NCBI RefSeq assembly: GCF_021648855.1
Contig: NZ_JAKJHX010000155.1
Location: 1 to 10,974 of the forward strand
Direction of reading: 5' to 3'
Length of the DNA stretch: 10,974 nt
From: Tychonema litorale BBK16
GTDB lineage: Bacteria; Cyanobacteriota; Cyanobacteriia; Cyanobacteriales; Microcoleaceae
Shown here: one piece after another, positions 5,406 to 10,939 of the stretch
Position numbering within the stretch: position 1 is the stretch's first letter
How the letters are laid out: every line of letters begins with the position of its first letter
Made by a program: the position numbers and the translations under genes
The notes under the pieces: model-generated
What the model was told of the DNA's origin: nothing
What the model saw: the letters and a program-made list of their open reading frames with translations, nothing else
Databases searched by the model: none

Positions 5406-5627
5406 CTAAGCATTCCTCGTAAACTCAGCCTCCATCTGTAGCACTTGAGCTTGATACTCTGGATCTTGTGCCATTTCAATCAGTGCTGCATCAATTTCCG
5501 ATCGTTTATCCTGAGTTTGGGTTGTTTCCCGATCGCGCATCAATGCTGACAATACTTCTAAAAGCTGCTGTTGCTCGTCAGGAGTGAGACTTTGAGCCTG
5601 ACTCAGTACCTCGCTATAAGTAGACAT
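5406..5627 (-). CDS. Antitoxin-like protein without its own toxin
   Basis: This 73-residue protein shares the MSTYSEVLSQAQSLTPDEQQ module with the gene at 3703-3930 but ends EIDAALIEMAQDPEYQAQVL and QMEAEFTRNA. No toxin follows; 52 bases downstream a second, separate antitoxin gene begins. In other genomes this kind of C-terminus may precede a MazF/PemK-like toxin, but I cannot confirm that here. The tail may be shortened. It has an extended -10 promoter at 5661-5666. An orphan antitoxin that protects against related toxins, or a spare regulator of neighbouring modules, is plausible. Confidence 0.65.
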   Translation of the reverse strand: MSTYSEVLSQAQSLTPDEQQQLLEVLSALMRDRETTQTQDKRSEIDAALIEMAQDPEYQAQVLQMEAEFTRNA

Positions 5628-5712
5628 AGGCTTTATGTTGAGATTTTTTGGCCGATCGTCATTATAGCAATTGAGGAGCTAGGGAAAGTGCGATCGGCCT
5701 TATCTTCCCAAA
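5511..5712. repeat. 202-bp direct repeat, copy 2 (with 3814-4015)
   Basis: This copy is described with the one at 3814-4015; it carries the promoter, leader and first codons of the antitoxin at 5406-5627 and the first HIP1 unit of the third array. Identity is about 98 percent by eye. Confidence 0.9.
5661..5666 (-). promoter_or_regulatory. Extended -10 box for antitoxin gene starting at 5627
   Basis: Minus-strand TTGCTATAAT is 34 bp from the ATG, identical to the duplicated copy at 3964-3969. Confidence 0.55.
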
Positions 5713-5746
5713 GTGCGATCGCCCTTATTTACCTATCAGCCGATCG
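5691..5746. repeat. HIP1-centred tandem array, two units plus an in-phase CGATCG in the toxin gene
   Basis: CGATCG begins at 5691, 5716 and 5741, a 25-bp period. The toxin stop codon (5725-5727) lies within the second unit, at the TTA of CGATCGCCCTTA, and the third CGATCG falls in its coding sequence (Tyr-Asp-Arg codons near the end). The array therefore overlaps the toxin 3' end. Confidence 0.75.
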
Positions 5747-5979
5747 TACTCTGCGTGTGTACCAATCCAAAACCACAAAATACCTGTTTTAATTTCAACA
5801 CCCAACGCCCGATAAGCTTGTCCAGCCCTTACAGACCAATAGTTACCAACCTTCTTAAAATGCAGAGAAGGATGGGACGGATCTGCCTTCAGCAACTGAT
5901 AACATTGATCTGCTGTAGCCTGTACATTTGATGGCAAAGCATTGTAACAATCCCAAAACTTTCGAGTAGTATAGTGCAT
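5725..5979 (-). CDS. RelE/ParE-family toxin
   Basis: The 84-residue product starts MHYTTRKFWDCYNALPSNVQ and contains HPSLHFKKVGNYWSVRAGQA, YRALGV and LWFWIGTHAEYDRLIGK. The pattern H-P-S-L-x-F-K-K-V, S-V-R, Y-R-A-L and W-x-x-H-x-x-Y-D is typical of one RelE/HigB-like toxin subfamily common in cyanobacteria. The Arg of SVR/YRAL and the H-x-E-Y-D end would be the active-site region of an mRNA interferase. Its ATG overlaps the antitoxin stop by one base. Full length, no visible damage. Its stop codon is contributed by a HIP1 repeat unit. Confidence 0.87.
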   Translation of the reverse strand: MHYTTRKFWDCYNALPSNVQATADQCYQLLKADPSHPSLHFKKVGNYWSVRAGQAYRALGVEIKTGILWFWIGTHAEYDRLIGK

Positions 5980-6179
5980 TAAATCGCTCGATAGTTACCA
6001 CTCTCAAAATCTGCGATCGCCTCTGCTGCTAAAGCATCCAGTTTACCCTCAGCAATATCTTTCTCTAACTGAACATCCCATCGTTGGTAATCCAAATTTA
6101 GAAACCACTCTAACAACTCTCCAATCTTGTTGGGCGGAAGTTGGAGGATCGCATTTTCTATCTGTTCAATAGTCAACAT
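5979..6179 (-). CDS. Antitoxin paired with toxin at 5725-5979
   Basis: The 66-residue product MLTIEQIENAILQLPPNKIG continues ELLEWFLNLDYQRWDVQLEK, then an acidic helix DALAAEAIADFESGNYRAI. The L-P-x-x-x-x-x-E-L-L-x-W-F N-terminus and the DxQxExDxxxGKLD...A..DF pattern are those of small antitoxins paired with the HPSLHFKKV toxin type. Termination and reinitiation occur at TAATG. A TATAAT on the minus strand at 6231-6236, inside the vapC remnant, could be its promoter -10 box, 52 bp upstream. Confidence 0.8.
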   Translation of the reverse strand: MLTIEQIENAILQLPPNKIGELLEWFLNLDYQRWDVQLEKDIAEGKLDALAAEAIADFESGNYRAI

Positions 6180-6231
6180 AGGCTATCTTAACTTACACTG
6201 AATTTTGTTGATTTTTTTTGCTTGTTACTTA

Positions 6232-6318
6232 TTATATTGGATTTTGCTCAATAAAGTAAATCAAAGGCGCGGTGTCTAATCCGATGACTTTTCCCTGTAA
6301 CTGACTTATCCATTCCAT
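6232..6318 (-). pseudogene. vapC remnant (PIN-domain N-terminus)
   Basis: From ATG 6318 the minus strand encodes MEWISQLQGKVIGLDTAPLI and YFIEQNPI, then TAA. This matches the start of a PIN toxin in which GLDT carries the first catalytic Asp and LIYFIE follows. The remaining roughly 110 residues with the other acidic residues are missing; the next module's antitoxin begins 53 bases further on. The ATG overlaps the antitoxin end by 13 bases, as in intact operons of this type. The toxin is therefore dead while its antitoxin gene is kept. Confidence 0.78.
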
Positions 6319-6521
6319 GAATTTCGTTCGCGATTCACATATTCTTGAGCATCAATCCCATGCCAAATTTCCTTACCCAAACCTGATAATTCTAAAATAC
6401 TGCGCTTGGGTGATAGAATCACCCGTTGACGAATATGTGCAAACAATTCAGAGATGAGTCGCATTTGCTCATCTGGCGCAAGTTTTAGAACCTGAGTCAG
6501 TACCGTGCTGTAAGTAGACAT
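6306..6521 (-). CDS. VapB-like antitoxin with truncated partner
   Basis: I prefer ATG 6521 (71 residues) over an upstream in-frame start at 6578, because the protein then begins MSTYSTVLTQVLKLAPDEQM like its three relatives in the island. The C-terminus SILELSGLGKEIWHGIDAQE and YVNRERNSWNG is the toxin-binding tail of a VapB type whose partner begins MEWIxxLxGKxIxLDT; that partner is present only as the fragment 6232-6318. Residues 31-36 (RQRVIL) mark the switch from shared module to specific tail. It lies 31 bases behind another antitoxin gene and is probably co-transcribed with it. Confidence 0.78.
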   Translation of the reverse strand: MSTYSTVLTQVLKLAPDEQMRLISELFAHIRQRVILSPKRSILELSGLGKEIWHGIDAQEYVNRERNSWNG

Positions 6522-6552
6522 AGACTCTGCCGAATAAAAATTCAGATTTTCA

Positions 6553-6783
6553 TCAGTATTTTCGTTTGAGTTGCTCAACGGTCGTCACCTTACCTGCTGC
6601 TACATCTTTTTGGGCTTTATTAAATGCTTCAACAAAACCGGGAATTTTTAATAATTCCATCGTAGCTTCATTGCTTTCACGTTCTGCTAAATAAGCTAAG
6701 AAATCAGCCACAACGAGCAGCCGTTCAGGAGATAAGCCATCTATGGATTCCTTGAGGTTCTGGCGAAGTTCTTGAGTTTTCAT
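6553..6783 (-). CDS. Orphan antitoxin-like protein
   Basis: The 76-residue product MKTQELRQNLKESIDGLSPE continues RLLVVADFLAYLAERESNEA, then TMELLKIPGFVEAFNKAQKD and a basic end VEQLKRKY. The S-P-E-R-L-x-x-V-x-D-F-L-x-Y-L pattern is found in small cyanobacterial antitoxins normally placed before a RelE-type gene. Here no toxin follows; the next gene is a VapB. It may have lost its partner by recombination or may act together with the downstream VapB. An extended -10 (TGGTATAAT) lies on the minus strand at 6823-6831. Confidence 0.65.
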   Translation of the reverse strand: MKTQELRQNLKESIDGLSPERLLVVADFLAYLAERESNEATMELLKIPGFVEAFNKAQKDVAAGKVTTVEQLKRKY

Positions 6784-6822
6784 AGTTCATAGCTATTGAA
6801 AATTGTTAGAGCTACCTGTTTA

Positions 6823-6828
6823 ATTATA
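6823..6828 (-). promoter_or_regulatory. Extended -10 box for the antitoxin pair starting at 6783
   Basis: The minus strand reads TGGTATAATTAAACAGG. The TGn-TATAAT form is a complete extended -10 element. It stands 40 bp from the ATG. No -35 box is obvious. Confidence 0.55.
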
Positions 6829-6863
6829 CCAGATAGTCTGAAATTTTGCTCTTGCGATCGCCC

Positions 6864-7127
6864 TTATTTGTAAACATCCCCCCTAGAATTAATCGCAGTC
6901 ACAACATATACTTGGTTTTCCCTGTCTTCTACAAAAAGTATCCGATATTTACCCACTCGCAGCCTTAATTCAGGACGACCTTTAAGTTGCTTAATATCAA
7001 GCCCTCTATCGTCACTTACTAAAGTGTCTAAAGCTTTGACAATTCGTACTTGGTCATCCGGTTGCATTCGCGATAAATAGCGTTCTGCTGCTTTCAGGAG
7101 AATGTAGTCAGTCAATTTTTTCTCCAA
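6864..7127 (-). CDS. RelE/ParE-family toxin
   Basis: The 87-residue product has helices at the start (DYILLKAAERYLSRMQPDDQ), then IKQLKGRPELRLRVGKYRIL, FVEDRENQVYVVTAINSRGD and VYK. The K-x-L-K-G-x-x-x-x-R-L-R-V-G-x-Y-R motif is the signature of RelE toxins; the Lys and Arg residues contribute to mRNA cleavage in the ribosomal A site. The C-terminal RGDVY is the counterpart of the usual R-R-x-x-Y/V-Y end. Its 5' end overlaps the antitoxin by 20 bases. The stop codon TAA is followed immediately by GGGCGATCGC, a single HIP1 unit (CGATCG 6855-6860). Confidence 0.88.
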   Translation of the reverse strand: MEKKLTDYILLKAAERYLSRMQPDDQVRIVKALDTLVSDDRGLDIKQLKGRPELRLRVGKYRILFVEDRENQVYVVTAINSRGDVYK

Positions 7128-7353
7128 ATAGCTTCAATTTGAGTTCTTGGGAGGATATGCCCCGATCGCGCTTTGCCTGGTAATCTTGCCAAGCAGCTTC
7201 ACTCTCTGCTATTTCTTCTGCTGAAATTACTTCATCATCTTCTGCAACTTCTTCCCGTAACTGAATCATCTTTTTCAAGTCTTCTAATAACCGCAGTTGT
7301 TCTGCAAGCGTGAGGCTTTTAACTTGATTCAGTACCTTGCTATAAGTAAACAT
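7108..7353 (-). CDS. Antitoxin paired with RelE at 6864-7127
   Basis: I chose ATG 7353 (81 residues, MFTYSKVLNQVKSLTLAEQL) because it aligns with the MSTYS starts of the other three antitoxins; the open frame continues upstream to 7479 but that part is a relic of another gene. The acidic middle (EEVAEDDEVISAEEIAESEA) and AWQDYQAKRDRGISSQELKL are the specific part that should bind the toxin. It overlaps the toxin start by 20 bases. A TATAAT on the minus strand at 7387-7392 is 34 bp from this ATG, the same spacing as in the duplicated antitoxin promoters. This is the first gene of the island. Confidence 0.75.
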   Translation of the reverse strand: MFTYSKVLNQVKSLTLAEQLRLLEDLKKMIQLREEVAEDDEVISAEEIAESEAAWQDYQAKRDRGISSQELKLKLFGEKID

Positions 7354-7386
7354 AGACTTGGTTGTAAGAGTTTTTGCTTGCTCTCT

Positions 7387-7392
7387 ATTATA
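7387..7392 (-). promoter_or_regulatory. -10 box for the antitoxin gene starting at 7353
   Basis: Minus-strand GATATAATAG gives a perfect TATAAT. The 34-bp distance to the start codon equals that at 3964 and 5661, although the sequences around it have diverged, which supports conserved promoter architecture. Confidence 0.5.
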
Positions 7393-7401
7393 TCTCAATT
7401 T

Positions 7402-7438
7402 AAAATTCAGGAGTTGGGAAATTTTGGTTTGGATGTTT
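7402..7438 (-). pseudogene. Short relic of a STAND ATPase gene
   Basis: On the minus strand this segment encodes NIQTKISQLLNF, which matches NIETKISQILDY at residues 223-234 of the STAND ATPase in this window. The DNA shares TTGGGAAATTTTGG plus TTT-(C/G)-GATGTTT, about 24 bases with one mismatch, with 1143-1167. No further similarity is visible on either side, so it is a scar of a second STAND gene or of gene conversion. Confidence 0.5.
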
Positions 7439-7551
7439 ATCGCTGGTGGTACGATCGCTAAATACGATCCAGTTGACAATCAAACAATTGGGTCACTTGC
7501 CCCGGATTCATCAGTGGCACTAATCTAAAATCTAAAATAGGTTGACATTTT

Positions 7552-8037
7552 ATGAGTATTATGATAGCTATCAATGCCGATCGCATAAACAATTTAGATT
7601 TGTTCCCAGTACAGACAGTAATTGACCAGTGGCTGGCAGAAGGCGCGATCGCCCAAAACGAACAACAGCTACAATTTGAAATAGAGTATCCCCGCGAAGA
7701 ATTCGATCCGCGAGAAATTTCCGAAATCCCAGAAGTACGACTGTGGTTTATTCGGTTGGATGCTTATTATCCTTGGCTCCCATTTTTGCTAGATTGGAAA
7801 GTCGGAGAATTAGCCCGCTATTCGGCGATGTTGGTTCCGCACCAGTTTCACCGCACCGAAGGAATTCAGTACAATCCTGAAGCTTTGGAAATGTTTTTGA
7901 TGCACAAAATTTTTGTCTTGACGGATTGGTTAAGTCAACAAGGGATTCCGAGTAAATCGAAATTGATGGCGATGTCGCAAATGTTGGGTTATGACTTGGA
8001 TGATGCTTTTTTTGATGTGATTTTGCCGCACAAATAG
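7552..8037 (+). CDS. crr6: CRR6-family protein, NDH-1 complex assembly factor
   Basis: The 161-residue product has the CRR6 (DUF1817) pattern throughout: INADRINNLDLFPVQTVID at the start, EIPEVRLWFIRLDAYYPWLP at about 58-77, FLLDWKVGELARYSAMLVPH, QFHRTEGIQYNPEALEMF and the C-terminal QMLGYDLDDAFFDVIL. CRR6 is required in chloroplasts for assembly of the hydrophilic NDH subcomplex, by helping maturation of the NdhI subunit; cyanobacterial homologues are expected to serve NDH-1 of cyclic electron flow and respiration. It is a soluble protein with no membrane helix. ATG 7552 matches the family's usual start; a second ATG at 7561 is possible. No strong Shine-Dalgarno is seen. It stands alone, between the toxin-antitoxin island and the fusA leader. 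Confidence 0.9.
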   Translation: MSIMIAINADRINNLDLFPVQTVIDQWLAEGAIAQNEQQLQFEIEYPREEFDPREISEIPEVRLWFIRLDAYYPWLPFLLDWKVGELARYSAMLVPHQFHRTEGIQYNPEALEMFLMHKIFVLTDWLSQQGIPSKSKLMAMSQMLGYDLDDAFFDVILPHK

Positions 8038-8081
8038 CCGATCGCACATCTCATATCGTTCCCGGTTACACCTGTATGATA

Positions 8082-8210
8082 AAGGAGACGGCAATGCCGT
8101 GTCCCTACCCAAAATAATATTGTAGGGACACGGCACTAAGGAGACGGCAATGCCGTGTCCCTACCCGAAATAATATTGTAGGGAGACGGCACTGCCGTGT
8201 CCTAATCATG
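8082..8210. repeat. Palindromic tandem repeat, 56-bp period (GTAGGGACACGGCA type)
   Basis: Unit 1 (8082-8137) and unit 2 (8138-8193) begin AAGGAGACGGCAATGCCGTG and differ at only a few bases; a partial third follows to about 8205. Each has a 14-bp stem, TGCCGTGTCCCTAC (8095-8108 in unit 1) with GTAGGGACACGGCA (8122-8135), around a 13-nt AT-rich loop, plus the small palindrome ACGGCAATGCCGT at 8089-8101. Closely similar GTAGGGACACGGCA elements are dispersed in many filamentous cyanobacteria (recalled). It lies 44 bases after crr6 and may end its transcript. Confidence 0.88.
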
Positions 8211-8215
8211 GCCGA

Positions 8216-8491
8216 CACCGGAAACCCGAAACAGGAATTAAACAGCCCTAAGTCTTTGTTTTAGCTGGAATGCCGAACTTTACTGAAGCTCAGTTCGGGC
8301 ATTACCCTAAAATCATGTAGTGTAACTATAGTTTACAATTGGGTAGTAGATCCAAAAACACGGAAAAAAAAATCTTGATTCCGCGTTCAGGAAATCCACC
8401 CTGTTCCCTTGATTCGGCGGTTGAAGCCGCCCTTCTCGCTTTTCTCTCAGGTCTTTAGACACTGAGTTTCCTGCATACCAATTTTTGTATT
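8216..8491 (+). promoter_or_regulatory. Upstream region of fusA with three hairpins
   Basis: No gene is supported here. Three foldable elements are visible: ATGCCGAACT (8270-8279) with AGTTCGGGCAT (8292-8302), 10 bp with one bulge; AACACGGAA (8357-8365) with TTCCGCGTT (8379-8387), one mismatch; and CGGCGGTTGAAGCCGCCC (8415-8432), a compact hairpin related to the ends of the 331-460 element. The stretch TGTAACTATAGTTTACA near 8320-8336 is an imperfect palindrome with possible -10 boxes (TATAGT, TACAAT), but no convincing -35. I cannot place the transcription start. A long structured leader is possible. Confidence 0.4.
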
Positions 8492-10576
8492 ATGAAAGAT
8501 CTCACTCGTTATCGAAATATAGGCATCTTCGCCCACGTAGATGCAGGCAAGACCACCACAACTGAAAGAATCCTCAAACTGACGGGTAAAATCCACAAGA
8601 TTGGTGAAGTGCACGAAGGCGCGGCGACGACGGACTTCATGGAACAGGAACAAGAGCGCGGGATTACAATTCAATCTGCTGCTACAACTTGTTTTTGGAA
8701 TGAACACCAACTGAATATCATCGATACCCCAGGACACGTAGATTTCACCATTGAAGTTTACCGTTCCCTGAAAGTTCTCGATGGTGGGATTGGTGTGTTC
8801 TGTGCTTCAGGTGGAGTCGAACCTCAATCTGAAACCAACTGGCGTTACGCTAACGATTCCAAAGTTTCTCGCATCATCTACATCAATAAGCTCGATCGCA
8901 CAGGTGCAGATTTTTACCGAGTTGTCAAGCAAGTCGATAAAATCCTCGCAGCTAAACCGATGGTAATGGTATTGCCGATCGGCCTTGAAGAAAAATTCTG
9001 CGGCGTAGTCGATTTGCTCACCCGCAAAGCCTGGATCTGGGATGATTCCGGCGATCCCATGAACTATGAAATTAAAGATGTCCCCGCCGATATGGTCGAT
9101 GATGTCGAAACTTGGCGCGAACAGTTGCTCGAATTGGCCGTCGAGCAAGATGACACTCTCATGGAACAATATCTCGAAGGTAATGAGCCGAGTATTGATG
9201 AGATCAAGCGCTGTATTCGCAAAGGTACTCGCGATCGGGCATTTTTCCCCACCTACTGCGGTTCATCCTTCAAAAACAAAGGCGTACAGTTAGTTCTAGA
9301 TGCCGTCGTTGACTACCTACCAAACCCAATGGAAGTCACACCACAGCCAGAAGTGGATCTTGATGGGAATGAAACCGGCGAATTTGCGATCGTCGATCCC
9401 AGCAGACCATTGCGCGCCCTAGCATTTAAGATCATGGACGATCGCTATGGTGCCCTAACCTTCACACGCCTCTACTCAGGAACCTTGTCCAAAGGTGACA
9501 CCATCCTCAACACTGCTACAGGCAAAACCGAGCGCGTCAGCCGCTTGGTAGAAATGCACGCCAATTCTCGCGAAGAAATTGAATCGGCCCAAGCAGGTGA
9601 TATTGTCGCGATCGTAGGTATGAAAAACGTCCGCACCGGACACACCATCTGCGACCCCAAAAATCCCGCAACCTTAGAACCAATGGTGTTCCCAGAACCC
9701 GTTATTTCAATTTCGGTCAGACCGAAACAAAAAGGCGGCGAAGAAAAAATGGGAGCAGCCCTCACCAAGATGGTACAAGAAGATCCATCCTTCCACATGG
9801 TGACGGATCTAGAAAGTGGCGAAATGATTCTCAAGGGGATGGGCGAACTTCACCTCGACATCAAAGTAGACATTCTCCGACGCACCCACGGTGTCGAAGT
9901 CGAAGTTGGTGAACCGCAGGTAGCCTACCGCGAGTCGATTACCAAGCGCCTCGAAGACGATTACACCCACAAAAAGCAATCCGGTGGTTCAGGTCAATTT
10001 GCCAAAATCGGCTATGTCATCGAGCCCGGTGAGCCTGGAAGTGGCTTCATCTTTGAGTCAAAAGTAACCGGTGGTAGTGTACCGAGAGAATATTGGCCAG
10101 CCGTCGAAAAAGGCTTTGAAAGCTGCGTCGATAAAGGTGTCTTAGCTGGATTCCCTTGCTTAGACTTGAAATTCACCCTCCTGGAAGGTGGTTTCCACGC
10201 CGTTGACTCCTCCGCAATGGCCTTTGAAATTGCAGCCAAAGCCGCCTATCGCCAATCCATCCCGAAAGCAGGCCCTCAGTTGCTGGAGCCAATTATGAAC
10301 GTCGATGTATTCACCCCAGATGATTACATGGGCGATGTCATCGGAGACCTCAACCGTCGCCGTGGGATGATGAAAGCTCAGGAGACAAGTCAGACTGGAG
10401 CACGGATCAAGGCAGATGTACCATTGAGCGAAATGTTTGGCTACATTAGCGATTTGCGTACCATGACGTCTGGGCGTGGACAATTCTCTATGTCTTTCTC
10501 CCACTATTCTCCTTGTCCAAACAACATCGCTGAAGAAGTGATCAAGCAAGCGAAAGAGCGTCAAGCTGCGAAGTAG
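8492..10576 (+). CDS. fusA: Elongation factor G, Slr1463-type paralogue
   Basis: The 694-residue GTPase is full length for EF-G, which moves tRNA and mRNA through the ribosome and acts with RRF in recycling. G motifs: AHVDAGKTT (14-22), RGITI (56-60), DTPGH (78-82), NKLD (132-135), GSSFKNKG (257-264). Domain II lies about 305-395, domain III 405-475 with MGELHLD, domain IV from about 475 with [12 protein letters not shown] and [10 protein letters not shown], domain V to the end. The signatures [20 protein letters not shown] and NWRYAND differ from the str-operon EF-G and match the second EF-G type, as in Synechocystis Slr1463. There are no rpsL, rpsG or tuf neighbours, consistent with that. 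Cys104 and Cys241 fall where the redox-sensitive pair of Slr1463 is reported. No Shine-Dalgarno precedes ATG 8492. Confidence 0.93.
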   Translation: MKDLTRYRNIGIFAHVDAGKTTTTERILKLTGKIHKIGEVHEGAATTDFMEQEQERGITIQSAATTCFWNEHQLNIIDTPGHVDFTIEVYRSLKVLDGGIGVFCASGGVEPQSETNWRYANDSKVSRIIYINKLDRTGADFYRVVKQVDKILAAKPMVMVLPIGLEEKFCGVVDLLTRKAWIWDDSGDPMNYEIKDVPADMVDDVETWREQLLELAVEQDDTLMEQYLEGNEPSIDEIKRCIRKGTRDRAFFPTYCGSSFKNKGVQLVLDAVVDYLPNPMEVTPQPEVDLDGNETGEFAIVDPSRPLRALAFKIMDDRYGALTFTRLYSGTLSKGDTILNTATGKTERVSRLVEMHANSREEIESAQAGDIVAIVGMKNVRTGHTICDPKNPATLEPMVFPEPVISISVRPKQKGGEEKMGAALTKMVQEDPSFHMVTDLESGEMILKGMGELHLDIKVDILRRTHGVEVEVGEPQVAYRESITKRLEDDYTHKKQSGGSGQFAKIGYVIEPGEPGSGFIFESKVTGGSVPREYWPAVEKGFESCVDKGVLAGFPCLDLKFTLLEGGFHAVDSSAMAFEIAAKAAYRQSIPKAGPQLLEPIMNVDVFTPDDYMGDVIGDLNRRRGMMKAQETSQTGARIKADVPLSEMFGYISDLRTMTSGRGQFSMSFSHYSPCPNNIAEEVIKQAKERQAAK

Positions 10577-10580
10577 TGCA

Positions 10581-10613
10581 TTTGACTCCTGGTAGGTACT
10601 ATCTGGAGTCAAA
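10581..10613 (+). repeat. Hairpin immediately after fusA
   Basis: TTTGACTCC (10581-10589) pairs perfectly with GGAGTCAAA (10605-10613) around a 15-nt loop, five bases after the fusA stop. There is no T-run, so it may protect the 3' end while the following hairpin terminates. Confidence 0.6.
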
Positions 10614-10616
10614 CAC

Positions 10617-10662
10617 AAAAATTAGATCCCCGCTTTTTGAATAAATCGGGGATCTAATTTTT
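10617..10662. terminator. Strong bidirectional intrinsic terminator
   Basis: A perfect 16-bp stem, AAAATTAGATCCCCG plus one flanking A (10617-10632) with its complement ending in TTTTT (10647-10662), encloses a 14-nt loop. The stem has a GC-rich top and A/T-rich base, so both strands end in a U-run. It lies between fusA and the convergent Uma2 fragment and can serve both. Confidence 0.88.
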
Positions 10663-10696
10663 ATAAACTATCGGTTAGAATAAGTCAACAAATAGG

Positions 10697-10939
10697 TCAT
10701 GCTTCCCCGACTCCTAAAACTTGTGCTGCGGTGAGTTTTAGATCGGGAAAAGTCGTCGATGCGATCGCATTGCTTCCTTCAAAAACAGCTTCTTCATACA
10801 GTCCATCTACCCATATCAGCACGGTAACTTTTGCTTGACTGGGGTCAACGATCCAGTATTCAGGAATTCCCCGTGCGGCATATTCCGATCGCTTGTAGCG
10901 GTAATCTCGATATTCATTCACTTTACCAGAAAACTGGGT
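10697..10939 (-). pseudogene. Uma2-family gene, C-terminal part, 5' end disrupted
   Basis: Leftward translation gives SGKVNEYRDYRYKRSEYAAR, then GIPEYWIVDPSQAKVTVLIW and an end FPDLKLTAAQVLGVGEA. The R-D-Y-R-Y-K-R-S-E-Y-A-A-x-G-I-P-E-Y-W-I-V-D-P block is the conserved C-terminal half of Uma2/DUF820 proteins, including the E-Y-W segment near the nuclease core. The first 110 or so residues are missing. An in-frame TAG at 10940-10942 and a hairpin of a different nature replace them. A GTG at 10921 could start a 74-residue product but lacks a Shine-Dalgarno. The usual strand layout of the gene would continue beyond the window if the insertion is simple. Confidence 0.8.

Noticed and set aside
3874..5792. 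Near-identical plus-strand frames at 3874-4155 and 5571-5792
   Set aside because: They are antisense to the duplicated antitoxin promoter and read into the HIP1 arrays; the similarity comes only from the 202-bp repeat.
6522..6578. 19-residue upstream extension of the antitoxin at 6306-6521
   Set aside because: It would overlap the preceding antitoxin and hide the conserved MSTYS start shared with three relatives.
7440..7540. Plus-strand frame reading GGTIAKYDPVDNQTIGSL and stopping near 7526
   Set aside because: Short, no start signal and no recognised family; may be leftover coding DNA but I cannot support it.
7542..7547. TTGACA as -35 box of crr6
   Set aside because: A matching -10 would fall inside the coding sequence after the ATG that fits the family start.
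7748..8136. Minus-strand frames opposite crr6
   Set aside because: Shadow frames of a clearly conserved gene.
8447..10618. Several 60-150-residue frames antisense or out of frame to fusA
   Set aside because: Composition follows fusA codons; no start signals or recognisable domains.
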